From contig NC_089742.1 in assembly GCF_040412425.1 (NCBI RefSeq), positions 74,831,125 through 74,895,124 on the forward strand: DNA of 64,000 bases, read 5' to 3'. The notes beneath the pieces are model-generated. The model had not been told where the DNA came from. It worked only from the letters and a program-made list of their open reading frames with translations, and did no database searches. The stretch is from Macrobrachium rosenbergii (lineage: Eukaryota > Arthropoda > Malacostraca > Decapoda > Palaemonidae). Positions 13,020 to 25,400 of this stretch are shown in pieces. The stretch's first letter is position 1, and the number at the start of each line of letters is the position of its first letter. The position numbers and the translations under genes were made by a program.

Positions 13020-16000
13020 TTGTGCAAATTTGAGCCGTGTTTATCGAAACCGGATGTATTAAAGCCGTCTCGACAATTTTGGTGGACTGACGGTGGCGAT
13101 GGCGAATGATTTTGGGGGGACTGATGGGGTGACCTCAACAATACCACCACCTGCTTGGATTTTCATTTTAAAAGGACATATTGAAGGTAGTGTTCAGATT
13201 CTGGGCTATGGGTATTGGACATCATTTTCTTGCTGGACGCAATTTAGTGAGCAAGCGAATGCGCTAAATATTTACTTCTCAAGTTTAAGGGTCCCGAATC
13301 CGAACACTTATCACAGACATATTTAGGGAGTCCCTTCGGCACTGCAAGGCATTTAAATAGCCGTGGAGAACCCTGGTGGCTTGGTCTTGGGCTGGGACAC
13401 CTTCAGCCCGCAGTTGCTGAAGGTTTGCACGAATATTCCAACACTAAATGAGACTAGATTTTGGGCGGCTGGATTTTGGTTGGTTACGGCAGGGGAGCTT
13501 GACCTCTGAAATTATTTTGTTCTGGGCACTCGTGTGGAGGGAATAGGATTTCTGGGATGCATTAGGTGCATTCGAGGCCAACTCGCTGTGGTGGATGAGT
13601 ACTTGGGCTTTCGCAATTTGAATTTTTTAACTAGCTTGTGCCTCGGGTAGGCTTGTTGTTTAGAATTGGCTTCGTATGGGATGGTGACCACGTAGCCTAT
13701 TTGGAGATTTGGTGGGCAGTGCTGTGTCCCTGAGGTGATTATTTTCCATTGTACTCGACACATTAGTTTTACTTGAGTGCTTGCAGGTCTCATCTATGTG
13801 GTGGTCATGTTATTGGTCGGCCTATTCTGTTTATAATAATGATTGCCTCCATTAAGGTAAGGCATATGATATGCTATGTGCAGTGCCAAGAGGGAGGCAG
13901 ACAATACCTCCTCGGCAAGTTAGGACTAGGTGGCTTTGGTTAAATTTTGTCTATCACTTTCATGATATGAGATGCTGTAGATCATGCTAGGGATATGAGT
14001 CATGGGGTGCCTTGCTTCTCAGGTTCCCCCCAGCCATGTAACCCTGCTGCTCTAGGTTAGGCCTATATGCAGATGCAGTGGTTTAAGTTCTAAATCCCTT
14101 TAGCGATTATTTAAAGTGATAATTGCTGCAACTGTATATTAGAGTTTTGTACTTCTTCTAAATATGCTTGATATGAAAATTATACTAAAATCTATTGTAA
14201 AAGTACAGTGACTTAGATGTTTTTGTTTGTTTTAACTTCCTGTGGAGCTGGTGTTAAACATGGCACTTTTGGGAGTGATTGCAACATTTAGTTAAAAACA
14301 GATCAGCCATTATTAAGCCATTTTTCAAAGGGCCATTGTATTATTATCATTCTCATTCAGAATGCCAGAATATGTGGTTTTTAAACAACTAGTTAATCGC
14401 TATGGGAGAGGGCAGGTGTTTACCATGTACATTGTTTATAGACCATATATTTTATTGAAACTTGAGTATGCTCTGTTGTTAAGTGGGTATAAAATGCCAA
14501 TTTAGGGATCATGACTGACTTGGGGTCCAGGGGGGCCCAAAGTCCCTCTGACCTGGCCAGGTGTCCAAGGTTAGTTTAGGCAAAGGTAATTCTGGTTAGG
14601 TCATATTCCCTCAGAAATGCCTACTAGGCCTACAGTAGCACTTGACTCCTTACGCTGCATTTGCTCCTAAGAGGAATTCTGGTTATACTTGATTTATGTG
14701 GCTTTTGATACACTTGTATGGGTAATTCTAAGTACTAGCTCCGTGCATGTTTTTACCTTGGAAACTGGTTTTTTCTACACTTTTAGGGCTTCTGATACTG
14801 GTGGTGAGTGAGTGTTTTTGGCCAACTTATTTGCCCCCCTAACTCTACTCAATAGTAAAGGGGGACTGGGAATTCGGGGTTTCGGGTGGGATAGAACACA
14901 GATGGAGCGGACATGTTTACGTTGAGGAGGTGCCCTCTGGAGGGGGAAAATGAGAGGGAGCCATTCGCCAACAGGAGGGAGTTAAATGCATTTCGCCATG
15001 TTTAGTACTGGCATCAGGGCAATGGAATGTCCCTTAGCCGTGTTTAGTGCTGGCTTGGGGGGGTACCCATACGTTAAGTTATTGCACTTGCCGGATGGGA
15101 TATGAACCGTTCCAAACAGACGTACCCGTGCTCTGTCTTGTGAAGATCGTATGGAAACCCCTTGTTGGATGGACTTCAGGGGTTAATTACATTCGTGTGA
15201 CGAAAATTGAAGGTAAATCCATAATTAGAAACCAAAAAAACTGTAGAAAAAGTGGTTAGAAGGAAATCGCCACCGCGGAGCTACTACTTTGATCTACCGT
15301 TGTATGATCTACCAAGTGGTTTACTGTGTGATGGGTTTGATTTTTATGGAGGGACTTCAGGCAAGAAGAGATACACTTCCTTTTTAGGCCTGTTCACAAA
15401 TATACTGCATAGGCTATGCATATACAATCGCAAATACTCACATTCGTGTACTTATTAATTAATATTAAGCTCAACCTATATCTAACAGGGATGCAGATAT
15501 TTTTGCATTCTATAATGCTACTTGTACAAAAAGACATTTTTTACTGTTCACACTATAGCCATTCACTTAATTCAACTTTTGACAGGTAATGGTAATACTA
15601 CGGAATTTATCAAAATTTCCAAAACTTAATCTTAAGCAAATACTTTAGAAATCTCATAAGTAAAGCAAATACTTAAGAAATCTTATAAGTAACATTTTTA
15701 ATACATACTGAATAAAAGAGTTTTATGTATCTAACCTCTGAATTATCAACTCCACTGCCACCAACTATTTTTTTGTAAAACCAAACCCTGCTGTCACAAA
15801 AAAATTGCTAAATCTAAATCTGTACTTTTACAAATGAGCTTTTCTAGATTGTCAGGTTTCAGTACAGGCTCATTAACCAAACTTTTGTAATAAAAAATTT
15901 AGTCTCAGGATCCCACTTCAATTCTGTAGAAAGTATAACATTCAATCCACAAACCTGGAAAAGATGGAATTGATAATGGTTGTGAGAGCCAAAATATACA

Positions 16001-16320
16001 AATTTAATTCCTCCCGGCATTTGCCTCTCATTTACATTATTGAATTTTGTCTAACATTTGCCTATCATTTGTTGGACATGACTTTCATATCTTACATTTT
16101 CCAATCCTATGTTAATGATAATTCATCCTCAGTTTTTCCAAATTTGACCCTCCAATTGAACTGGGTACTCATGCTCATTCTCTAGCTTTGTGACCACTCT
16201 ATTCCATTTCAACAATTCATTTTCCATATCCAAAGATGCCACTCTTTCTCAAAAAATTAATCCCAGTAAAAAAAAAAAAACGCATTTGCTCATTACTCAG
16301 AGCAGCAAAATCGTGCACTA
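13020..16320. other. Mostly unique sequence without a supportable gene
   Basis: It contains a strong donor-like CATTAAG|GTAAGG near 13857 but no partner exon I can defend. A short CTTCAGCCCGCAGTTGCTGAAG hairpin lies near 13402. Sequence near 14240 resembles the small TIR element at 2209. Short open frames (13093, 15047 and 15964 starts) show no known motif. Confidence 0.45.
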
Positions 16321-16542
16321 CATTAGGGAAAGGCAACCCTTGGCACGTGTGCCAAAAGGTGCATGCTAACGACTTCCTTCTAGCATGCAAAACCTGAGAC
16401 TTACCACAAAAAAGTAAGTAGAAAGATAAATATCTAATTTCTTTTATATGGTAACAGCCTACTGCCTTGGCAGGAAGGGGAGTAAGTATAGTTAGGGACT
16501 TGTTTTCTTTGTAAATGTTACATAATGATCTCTAAGGATGAA

Positions 16543-16849
16543 CCCCATAGGGGGTTAGTGCTGTCAGTGCACCTCACGGGGTGCACTGTAGGCATTACTA
16601 AAGGTTCTTAGCAGTGTCCCTTTGGTCCCTAGCTGCAACCACTTTCATTCCTTTTACTGTACCTCCATTCATATTATCTTCCATCTTGCTATCCACCCTC
16701 TCCTAACAGTTATTTTATAGTGTAACTGCGACGTTTCCTCCTGTTACACCTTTCAAACCTACCTATTATCAATTTCCTTTCCAGTGCTAATTGACCTCAT
16801 AGGTCCCAGAGCTTGGCCTTTGGCCTAAACTCTATATTCCATTCCATTC
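16543..16849 (+). mobile_element. SINE-like retroposon with 12-14 bp target duplication
   Basis: About 307 bp beginning CCCCATAGGGGGTTAGTG and ending in a TTCCATTCCATTC tail. TCTAAGGATGAA stands directly before (16531-16542) and directly after (16850-16861), extendable to 14 bp, so this is a target-site duplication. I recognise the body (GTCAGTGCACCTCACGGGG, CTCATAGGTCCCAGAGCTTG) as a repeat common in decapod sequences. Non-coding. Confidence 0.75.
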
Positions 16850-16892
16850 TCTAAGGATGAAAAAATAGACCAACAAGCTTTTTTGAAACATT

Positions 16893-16966
16893 ACTGAGTC
16901 AGCTGTTGAGCAGTTCTTTACAAGATTTACTGAGTTAGCAGTTGAGCAGTTCTTTACAAGATTTGC
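16893..16966. repeat. 37-bp tandem duplication
   Basis: ACTGAGTCAGCTGTTGAGCA and its continuation GTTCTTTACAAGATTT are repeated once with two changes. Two units only. Confidence 0.85.
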
Positions 16967-17114
16967 TATGTACAGAGAATTAGAAATGACTGCAGAATTT
17001 GTTAGGATTCCAGATAGTATAAAATGGGATGAAGTAAATCTGAAAATTTTTCATGGATATCTATGGATGGTTTTAAAATGCTGTAGTTCCTCATTGGATG
17101 GGTCTATATCATAC

Positions 17115-17374
17115 TCTGCTAGCACTCTCCTAGGCCTGCATTCGATTCTCTGGCCGGCCAATGAAAAATTAGAAGAATTTATTTCTGGTGATAGAAATTA
17201 ATTTCTCGGTATAGTGTGGTTCGGATTCCACAATAAGCTGTAGGTCCCGTTGCTAGGTAACCAGTTGGTTCTTAGCCACATAAAATAAGTCTAATCCTTT
17301 GGGCCAGCCCAAGGAGAGCTGTTAATCAGCTCAGTGGTCTGGTTAAACTAAGATATACTTAACTTTTTTTGTAA
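17115..17374 (+). mobile_element. tRNA-derived SINE, 5' end degraded
   Basis: The body (ATTTATTTCTGGTGATAGAA, CACAATAAGCTGTAGGTCCC, GGAGAGCTGTTAATCAGC) matches the better copy at 48246-48517 almost base for base. A B-box-like GCATTCGATTCTC remains, but the A box is unrecognisable. The tail is ACTAAGATATACTTAAC plus a T run. Confidence 0.75.
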
Positions 17375-18350
17375 AATGCTTTTGATTGAATTTCAAAGTA
17401 GCTCAGTTTGGAGGCAAATTGGGGTATTAAGAGCTTGGAATACTGTTCCTGAAAATATTTTTTGTTGAAAAACTTGCTACAGCATTTTTATCCATTGTTT
17501 TATCTACACATTCTTGTGAATTGTTGTACTCTGAGGTGAACTTACAGGTTTCACGATAGGAGTAACCTTATGGATGAACCAAATAGCACATGTTTTGCTG
17601 TGGTATTTTCTGCTAAAAATGGTAAAAGTTTAGATTTTTATGTATCATTCATGATATTCAAATGATATCTGTGTAGTTTTTATGCATCATTCATAATATT
17701 CAAATCAGTAAAAAATTAATTTTATGATCAGTAAAGAATTTATGTATATACTGTGATTTAATCAACAGAATAATCATGAGAATGTGAAAAAATAATAGCT
17801 GATTTATCTGATAAGAAAAAAATTCAAAAATTGATTACAAACTTGCTCTTGGTCCAGCATTTTAGTCCTCTTGAACATAGTACTTGCCTCATAGTTATGA
17901 TTATAAGACTTTTGTCTCAACAACCCAGTTGTAATGAAAACTACTTTCTCTCACATTGTCAGCATGGTAAACAAAAGTCTTATGCAATACTGACAGTTAC
18001 CAAGACCCCTTGAAAAGGCTATTCATCAGTTGGATTTATTCTGGTCCCTTATAAACTTCATTCACCACTTTATAGAATAATTACTACTAGCCCATCATTC
18101 ACAGTATGATGATTCCATTCATTCTGTCCGTTTCTCACGGCTATTCTGAGAATTTATTTGACTTGTTAAGTTTGTGATGCTTTATCTAAAATCGCTAAGC
18201 GGAAACAAGTATTTTTGGCATTGCAGAGGGAGGAACAAGCTCAAGCTAGAGCTAAATATTCATGAGTGTCGGAATCCATACTTTGGAGTCATGGCCCCTC
18301 CCTTACCCCTAGCCCTACCTGTTCACCATACTGTTCAGAAATTATATTTT
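17375..18350. other. AT-rich spacer with a local ~50-bp tandem duplication
   Basis: Near 17630-17710 the phrase TTTTTATGTATCATTCATGA with ATATTCAAAT appears twice. No gene motif seen. Confidence 0.5.
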
Positions 18351-18389
<39 letters not shown>

Positions 18390-18396
18390 TATATAT

Positions 18397-18546
18397 AGTA
18401 AACCCCTGTATTCACTGGGGATGTATACCACACTTACACACACCCCGCGACTAGCTAAAATCAGTGAATACTTAAAACCCCCTAGAGAAATCCACAAATC
18501 AGTGAGTCTGTGAATTGTGAGAACATGAATACGGGGGTGTAGTGTA
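18397..18546. mobile_element. Short pogo/Tigger-type MITE (AGTAAACCCC family)
   Basis: Ends AGTAAACCCCTGTATTCACTG and ...GAATACGGGGGTGTAGTGTA match the ends of the longer elements at 34093-35883 and 53894-54263. TA sequence lies on both sides. About 150 bp, no coding capacity. Confidence 0.65.
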
Positions 18547-18705
18547 TTATGCTTTCTTGGCTTTTTTTTTTTTCTCTCTCTCTACGTTTCTGGGTGGCAC
18601 CTATTTCTATGATACATATTTATTAAAACTATTAAACTGTCCATTTCTTATGTTGCAGAGTATAGCTTATTCAAAACAATGCTAATTTAGTTGCTATAAC
18701 TTGTA

Positions 18706-18932
18706 CAGGCAGTCCCCGGTTATCAGCGATCCGGTTTTATGCGCTTGTCTAGCGACGATGATAACCGGATTTTCGACACTGATTCCCAGTTATTGGTGCT
18801 GATCCTCGGTTATCGGCAGCGCTGATCCCTGGTTATCAGCGCCAATAACCGATGATCGGCGCATCATTGCCAATTTTCAGTTATCGTCACGCTGTCGGGT
18901 ACGGAACCCCGCTGATAACCGGGGACTGCCTG
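18706..18932. mobile_element. 227-bp MITE with perfect 23-bp inverted repeats
   Basis: It begins CAGGCAGTCCCCGGTTATCA and GCG and ends with the exact reverse complement, flanked by TA on both sides (18704-18705 and 18933-18934). The interior is full of GGTTATC/GATAACC repeats. TA duplication plus CAGG ends suggest mobilisation by a pogo/Tigger-type transposase. A decayed copy in reverse lies at 39345-39515. Confidence 0.88.
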
Positions 18933-18939
18933 TAGTTAT

Positions 18940-21006
18940 ATCAAGTTTAGGATGAGGAACCAAAAATGAAAGTGTCACCAGTACTTGAATGAATTCTTGA
19001 AATATGTTGTTATTCCTTCTGTGAATAATGAACAGTTACCATTGTGTTTGATATGTGAGAAGACATTCACGAATGAAGAATGAAACCAGGAATGATAGAT
19101 CATTTGAAAGTAAACCACCCAGAAAAAGCAAACAAGGATATACTTTCGTGATTTGAAAGTAAAATTTGAAAATCATTCCACTATTGGAGGACTGTTCAGA
19201 TGATACGGAAATGAACTGAGAAAGGACTTATTGCATCTTACAAAATTTCAAAGCTCATTGCTGAATGTAGAAAGCCACACTTGGTGAAACTCTTTATTAT
19301 ACCAGCAGTGAAAGAAATCTTCAGTACTATGATGCCCACTCAAATGGATGTGACACCTTCAATTCCCCTGAGCAATAGTTCAGTGTCTACTAGAATTGAT
19401 GAAATGGCTAAGGACATTGAAGATAAACTTTGTGATGAACTCAAAGCACAGACTTTTCTTTACAACTTGATGAGATAACACCATGGGACAATGAAGCTTT
19501 GTTACTGGCTTACATGCACTATGTAATTAGCAGTCATGAAGTTAATGAGTTTCTGTTTGTTGAACAATTAGGTTGATACTACAGGTTCAGCAATTTACAA
19601 ATCTGAACAATTCTTTAGACACAGGAATTCCACTTTCTAGTGTTATTGCATGCGCGACCAATGGAGCACCGTTAATGGTGGATGCCATCGTGGATTCATA
19701 GCACATTTGAAAAGAGAAGTTCCGGACTACTTCACCATCCACTGTGTCATTCACAGACAGCATTTACCTGCAAAGCATCTCAGTGACAGATTGCATAGTA
19801 CCCTGCAAGTTGTTATCAAATCAAAGTACAGTAGTGGATAAGATTAAAGCCCATTCAGTGAATGACCGCATATTTCGTCACCTTTGTCATGAAAATGAAG
19901 AGGAATTTGAATGGCTCTTGCAATATACTGAAGTTCGATGACTTTCGAAGAGTAACCGTTTACGATGCTTTTATGACTTCTGATTTATTCTTGATTTCAT
20001 TTAAGTTTAAATTATTGGATGAAGAAGTGAGTAAAGATTTTGAAAGCAGAAGATCAGATGGTGCATATTTGTCTGATATTTTCAACAAATTAAATGAGGA
20101 CATCATTAAATTGCAGGGAAACAAAATGTGTCTTATCAAAGCAAAAGGAATAATAATGCTTTTAGTAGCAAGTTAGATTTTTACAAAAACAGTTTACTAA
20201 GGCCAGACTTCATCAGTATCCTAGCTTACAAGCACTGCAGCAAAACCGAACTGATGAGTTATTTGTTAGACACTGATGTAGACTGCTTTTCTTCTCATCT
20301 TCAAGCACTAAAGGAAGATTTGATGATCAGATTTAAAGATCTCAAAGAATTGAAAATACCAGTGGGTTGTAAATCCATTTCAGGCTGATGCAAACAGTGC
20401 TGATCCAAATGTAGCTGAAGAACTGTTAGACTTGCAAAATGACTTTGAAGGTAAAGTGTAGTTTCAGCAAATTGGTTATGAAGCTTTCTGGCCAAAGGAA
20501 CAAGATAATATCCCCACCTTTGGAAAGAAATTATAGTATTAATGTTAGCATTCCCTTCATCATACCTGGTAGAGAAAGGATTCAGTGTAGTTTTGCAACT
20601 CTTAACCAAGCAGCAGAATAGATTACAAATCTGTAAAAGAGGTGGTCTAAGGCCCTGTTTATCAAATATTGAACCTGATATCATTAAACTGGCAAAATCT
20701 CAAGCTCAAGGTAGTCATTAATTACATTTCTCCTATTACTATTTTTTGGTATGTTTGTTTTCTTTTTATATCTTATTTTGGGGGGGTGGGCTGTACTTGT
20801 TTTAGTTAACTGATATATGTGAATGACCCATTTTCTTGAAGTACTAATAAATGGATGTATTTCATTGCACAAACATACTATAAAGCTAATGCCAGTATAG
20901 CTTCACTGTATCATTAATCATCTGTATTAGAGTACTTGCACTTTGGTGGGCGCCAGCCTTTGGAAATAAGGGGTGCTGGGAAAAAAAAAAAGGTTAAGAA
21001 CCACTA
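18940..21006 (+). pseudogene. hAT transposon relic (ZBED5/SCAND3-like transposase) with 3' terminus
   Basis: Fragments in several frames give a BED-type zinc finger (CLICEKTFTNE, then HLKVNHPEKANKD; 19038-19140), then SIPLSNSSVSTRIDEMAKDI and DELKAQTF, then ITPWDNEALLLAYMHYV, IACATNGAP, and later pieces up to about 20,700. This order matches the ZBED5/SCAND3 group of hAT transposase-derived proteins. Stops and frameshifts break it at least five times. The 3' end AAAGGTTAAGAACCACTA (20989-21006) is a typical hAT terminal repeat. The matching 5' terminus was not found, and a MITE (18706-18932) sits just upstream. The mariner that follows begins five bases after the hAT end. Confidence 0.75.
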
Positions 21007-21011
21007 ATATA

Positions 21012-22288
21012 CGAGGGTAAGTCAAAAAGTTCCAGGAAAAATGTTGAATGATGTATTTACACAGGAATGAAACAACCCAAATACTTGGTAAACAATTATC
21101 TCTGATGTAGTTATCCATATAGACTTGATACCTCAGTCATCCTCTTGCTACCGTGGTGTTAACATCTGCTTCAGAAAAGTAACTTCTTGAACCCATGGAA
21201 AATAAAAAATTTTGAGATGAGAGCTAACATCAAGTTCTGACCAAGCTTGATTGGAAACCAGGAAAAAATTATTGAAGCTTTGCAACAAGTTTATGGAGAT
21301 TCTTCTCCATCTAAATCAGTTGTTTATGATTGGATAAAGCGATTTAAGGATGGTCGGGAGGACCTCAAAGACAACCCAAGAGAGGGAAGACCATCGACTG
21401 CAAAAAATGAAAGAATTGTGGCTTTGGTGCAGAATCTAGTGGATGAAGATCCGGATTACTATCGATATGATAGCTAATGAAACTGGGATCTCCCATGGTT
21501 CCGCATTTTCAATTTTAAATGAAAATCTTGGTTTGAGTAAACTTTCAGCACGTTGGGTCCCAAAAGCGTGGCAAGACCAACTGCATCAAAGAGCTGAACT
21601 TTCTCTTGCAGTTTTAACGAAGATTGAATCAAATGAATCAGAGTTTTTGACCGGATTGTTACTGGAGATGAAACTTGGATCCATCAATATGACCCAGAAA
21701 GTAAAATTCAATCAAAGCAATGGTTACCAAGAGGTTCAGCTGCACCAGTGGAGTTCAAAGTGGCGAGATCTGCCCAGAAGGTTATGGCAACAGTGTTTTG
21801 GGACTCCAAAGGAGTGATTTTGATTGATTTCCTTGAAGGACAAAAAACAATCACCGGGAACTACTACAAAGGTGTTTTGCAAAAACTGAAGACTGCATTG
21901 GCTAAAAACGTCGAGGAAAGTTTTTGTTCCATCATGATAACGCTCCAGCACATTCATCAAAGGGTTGCAAGAGAAGTCCTACTGAAATTTAGGTGGGAAA
22001 CTCTTCCACATCCTCCTTATAGTCCTGATCTTGCTCCTTCAGATTTTTTCCTGTTCCCAAAACTCAAGGAACACTTGAGGAGTCCGGTTTGAATCTTTGG
22101 ATGCTGCTAAACATGCAGTTTCAACATGGTTTAATAGAAAGCCCCCAAATTTCTACAAAGAAGGGTTGCAGAGGTGGAAACAGTGCCTTGAAAAGTGTAT
22201 AGAGTTAGATGGTAGATATGTAGAAAAATGTTTGAATTTCCTTAAAGAGTATATTGAATTTTTCCTGGAACTTTTTGACTTACCCTCG
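21012..22288 (+). mobile_element. Mariner transposon, complete ends, broken transposase
   Basis: Terminal repeats CGAGGGTAAGTCAAAAAGTT with CCAGGAAAAA (21012-21041) and its reverse complement at 22259-22288 are identical over about 30 bp, flanked by TA (21010-21011 and 22289-22290). Length 1277 bp, usual for mariner. Transposase pieces in order are a helix-turn-helix region (VVYDWIKRFKDGREDL, GRPSTA), VTGDETWIH holding the first catalytic Asp, HHDNAPAH with the second, and YSPDLAPSDFFLFPKLKEHL with the third, the DD34D mariner signature. Frameshifts near 21470, 21640 and 21930 and a stop near 22090 inactivate it. Identical ends against a decayed gene suggest insertion not very long ago. Confidence 0.93.
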
Positions 22289-22439
22289 TACACCCTCTGT
22301 TTCTCCCTTTCACATACCGTTATGCTTAGCTGTAGTGTACGTAGTAGAATTATCAGTTGTTCCTACACAATATACAAACCATTGGACTTTACATAGGAAT
22401 ATACAGTACTTCAGTGCAGCTGGAGACCGGCTGTTCAAC

Positions 22440-25400
22440 TTTAAACAAGGTTGTTAAGCATGTAGTTGGCTACCGAATATGGGTGGGAGTCCCGCCCACC
22501 CAGTCGCTATGCATTCACTTTGCTTTTGGCAGCAGAGAGAGACGTGTTGCTTTTCCTTCTGCGCCCTGCCGTTTTACCGATTCGGTGGTTATGTTTTCAT
22601 GATATATAATAGTGTGTTGCTCTTTTTGCTTATAACTGGAGAATAACTTTTTTTATTTGTTGTATGCAAATCTGACCCCTTATTTTACTTGTGTGTTGCA
22701 TATTTAGTATTCTGATATAATAATTCATTCTGACAATGCAACCCTACAACTTTATTAACCTTATAGTGGTCAAACTGGTTCTTATGCTGCCAAGGCAACG
22801 AGCTTAAACTAGTTTCTCGCCTCCGCTTATGACTCTACGACACTTCGTCTTTTTTGGAGAGTTTTACTCCTTCGCAGCACGAAGGTAGGTTTGCATTCTG
22901 AAAATTATTTGATATTTATGGTCTTAACGTTTTTCAGATGTTGTAGAGCTCAAGGACTTGGGAGTTACGGGTTCTCTCTCTGGCAATACCTGCGGTATTG
23001 CTCTGTGTTGGCGATTGCTCATTCTGATTTATCTTTGGGCATGCAAGCCACTGTTGCTTTGGTTCCTATGGAACCCATGTCTCTGCTCGGAGGGAGTGAG
23101 TTCAGAGTGTGTGCACGCTTATCCCCACCTTCCCATTCCTGCATGGGAGTGGTGCAAGGGTCCTGGGACAGCGATAAGACTTGTGGAAGAAGTTGAAGAA
23201 GGGAATCAAATTATCATTGTCTACGCCTTCATCTACTTGTGTACTATAGCTCCTGGGTACTCTCCCACGTCTTTGGACTCGGGAACTGTGCTGCGGTCTC
23301 TCCAAGACCTGGCAACACAGGAGCACCATGTGCGTGGGTCTCCTCAGATACGACACGTTGAAGAGGTAACCCATGTTGCTGACACTAGTTCCAGGAGTTC
23401 ATTTCCCAGACTAGTGTATACCTTTGTTTATGTTTCTTCTGACACTCGGGTAGAGGGAGCAAACGAAAATCATCTTGTGCGTGACTCGAAAGCTCCGAGT
23501 GCTCATACCTCCAAGGAGAACTGTGTCACTCCGGGTACTCGGGTTCCATAGAAACCTTGAGTTACCTTTACCAGTATAGTGGAGTTACCTCCACGAACTG
23601 GTAATAGCATACCTCTGCACGTGTTTCTTCAGACACTCGGGTAGAGGGAGCAACCGAAGATCGTCCTGTGCGTGACTCGGAAGCTCCAAGCGCTCGGACC
23701 TCCAAGGAGAACAGTGGTACTCTGGGTACTTGGGTTTTCATAGAAACCCCAAGTTACCTTTACCAGTGTTGTGGGGTTACCTCCAAGAGTTGGTAATAGC
23801 TTACTTCTGCTGGGTACTCGGGTTTTCATAGAAACCCCGAGTTACCTTTACCAGTATTGTGGAGTTACTTCCACAAATTGGTAATAGCTTACTTCTGCTG
23901 GAGTTTCCCTGGACACTCGGGTAGAGAAAGCAACTGGTTATCGATACACTTGTTGCTCAAGAGTTCCAGGTGCGCAGTTCTTTGACGAGACCCAAGTCAC
24001 CACAGGTACTTGGGTTTCTTTGAAATCTCGAGTTACCTTTTACCACTACCATGAAATCACTCCACAGGCTGGTGTAGAGCCTACCTCAACTAGAGATTCC
24101 TTTGTTCCTCAAGTAGTGGAAGCAACTTGATGCATGATACTTTCATGACTCGGGAACAGTCTGCTCACCTGGAGGATCTACAACAAGTTCCCCATACAGT
24201 CCGCTTTGTATGCAGAGGACACAGCTTTGAAGAAGACTGGGGCACGTTGAGAGGACAGCCCGAGTCCATGCCCAAGAGTGCACCATCGCTCTCCCTGGTT
24301 GGCACTTTCCTGCATTTGTGCAAATGAGCCAGCTTACCTGGGGATAGCTTCTGTGCACGTTTGCATGAACCTGTTCACTCTCCTTGGGAAAGCCCCCACC
24401 CATGTTAGCGTGAGCAGGTTTGCTCTCTTAGACTCGTACAGTCATTGTCACCGTAGGTTGATCACAGCAGGTTGACGATCTTTCATGACTTTCTTCTCCT
24501 GTCGGGGCTTTGGCTGGGACAGGTCAGAGAAAGGTGCTTGTCCCCTCAACCTCCTGGTTATGCCAGGAGTCGGACAGAAGGGTTTGTGATTGGGATGTCA
24601 TGTTCCAAAGCAGACCTCCCACGAAGCTTACACTCCAGGTTTGATCCTAGGATCGGGCCAGTTGTATGTTCAAGTGTTTGAGAGAAGGTCTGGGGGTTCT
24701 GTCAAGGCTTCTCTCTTGCTGAGAAGTCTAGGGGTTGTGTGACCTTGAAAGGCTCTAAGGTTTTTTCTTCTGGACAGGGACACCCCCAATATTCAGAAAA
24801 CTTATTCGGGGATCCTGTTGCTAAAGTGTCAATGATCTGGAGAAGAGACCATGGCTGCCTCCTTGGATCGTAAGTCTGCCCTCAAAGTTTATGGGGACCA
24901 AGGAGGAACCCAAAGCTTTGTTGATTTGATCTTCTTCGCCTGCAGAGGCTACAGCCTTGAAGAAGACTTGTCATGTCGTTAGGATAGCCTGCATTCATGC
25001 CTGAGAATGCATGATTGCTTTCCTGGCTCGGCCCTTGCCCGCATTTGTACGAACAAGCCTACTTACCTGGAGATGGCTTCCGTTTAAGTTTGCATGATTA
25101 CGTTCACTCTTCCAGACCTGTATGGCTGTTGTCAACTTTAGTTGACGTAAAGTTGATGACTGCCCACAGCCTTTACACACCTGCAGGGTACTTGGCTTCT
25201 GGCAGGTATTGTAAGGGTGCTAGACTCTTTCACCTGTTCTCTTTTCTCCTTGGAGTCTTCCATGGACCGGGTGTCAGACAGCTTTTGGGTTCGAGACTAG
25301 AAATGTTTGTGCTTCCATCCTTTCCCAACCACAGTAACATATACTCTGGATTCGGTCTGCAGACCGAACCATTTGTATACTTTGAGTTGGAGAGAGATCA

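Noticed and set aside
13093..13326. 77-codon frame starting MAMANDFGG near the candidate promoter
   Set aside because: No motif, no splice support, and the length is expected by chance.
16325..16400. GGCAACCCTTGGCACGTGTG as the 5' terminus of the hAT element ending at 21006
   Set aside because: It does not match the 3' terminus AAGAACCACTA in reverse; it may belong to another hAT-type MITE whose other end I could not find.
17115..17374. tRNA gene
   Set aside because: Only a SINE head remains; no cloverleaf can be drawn, and the conserved tail matches the SINE at 48246.
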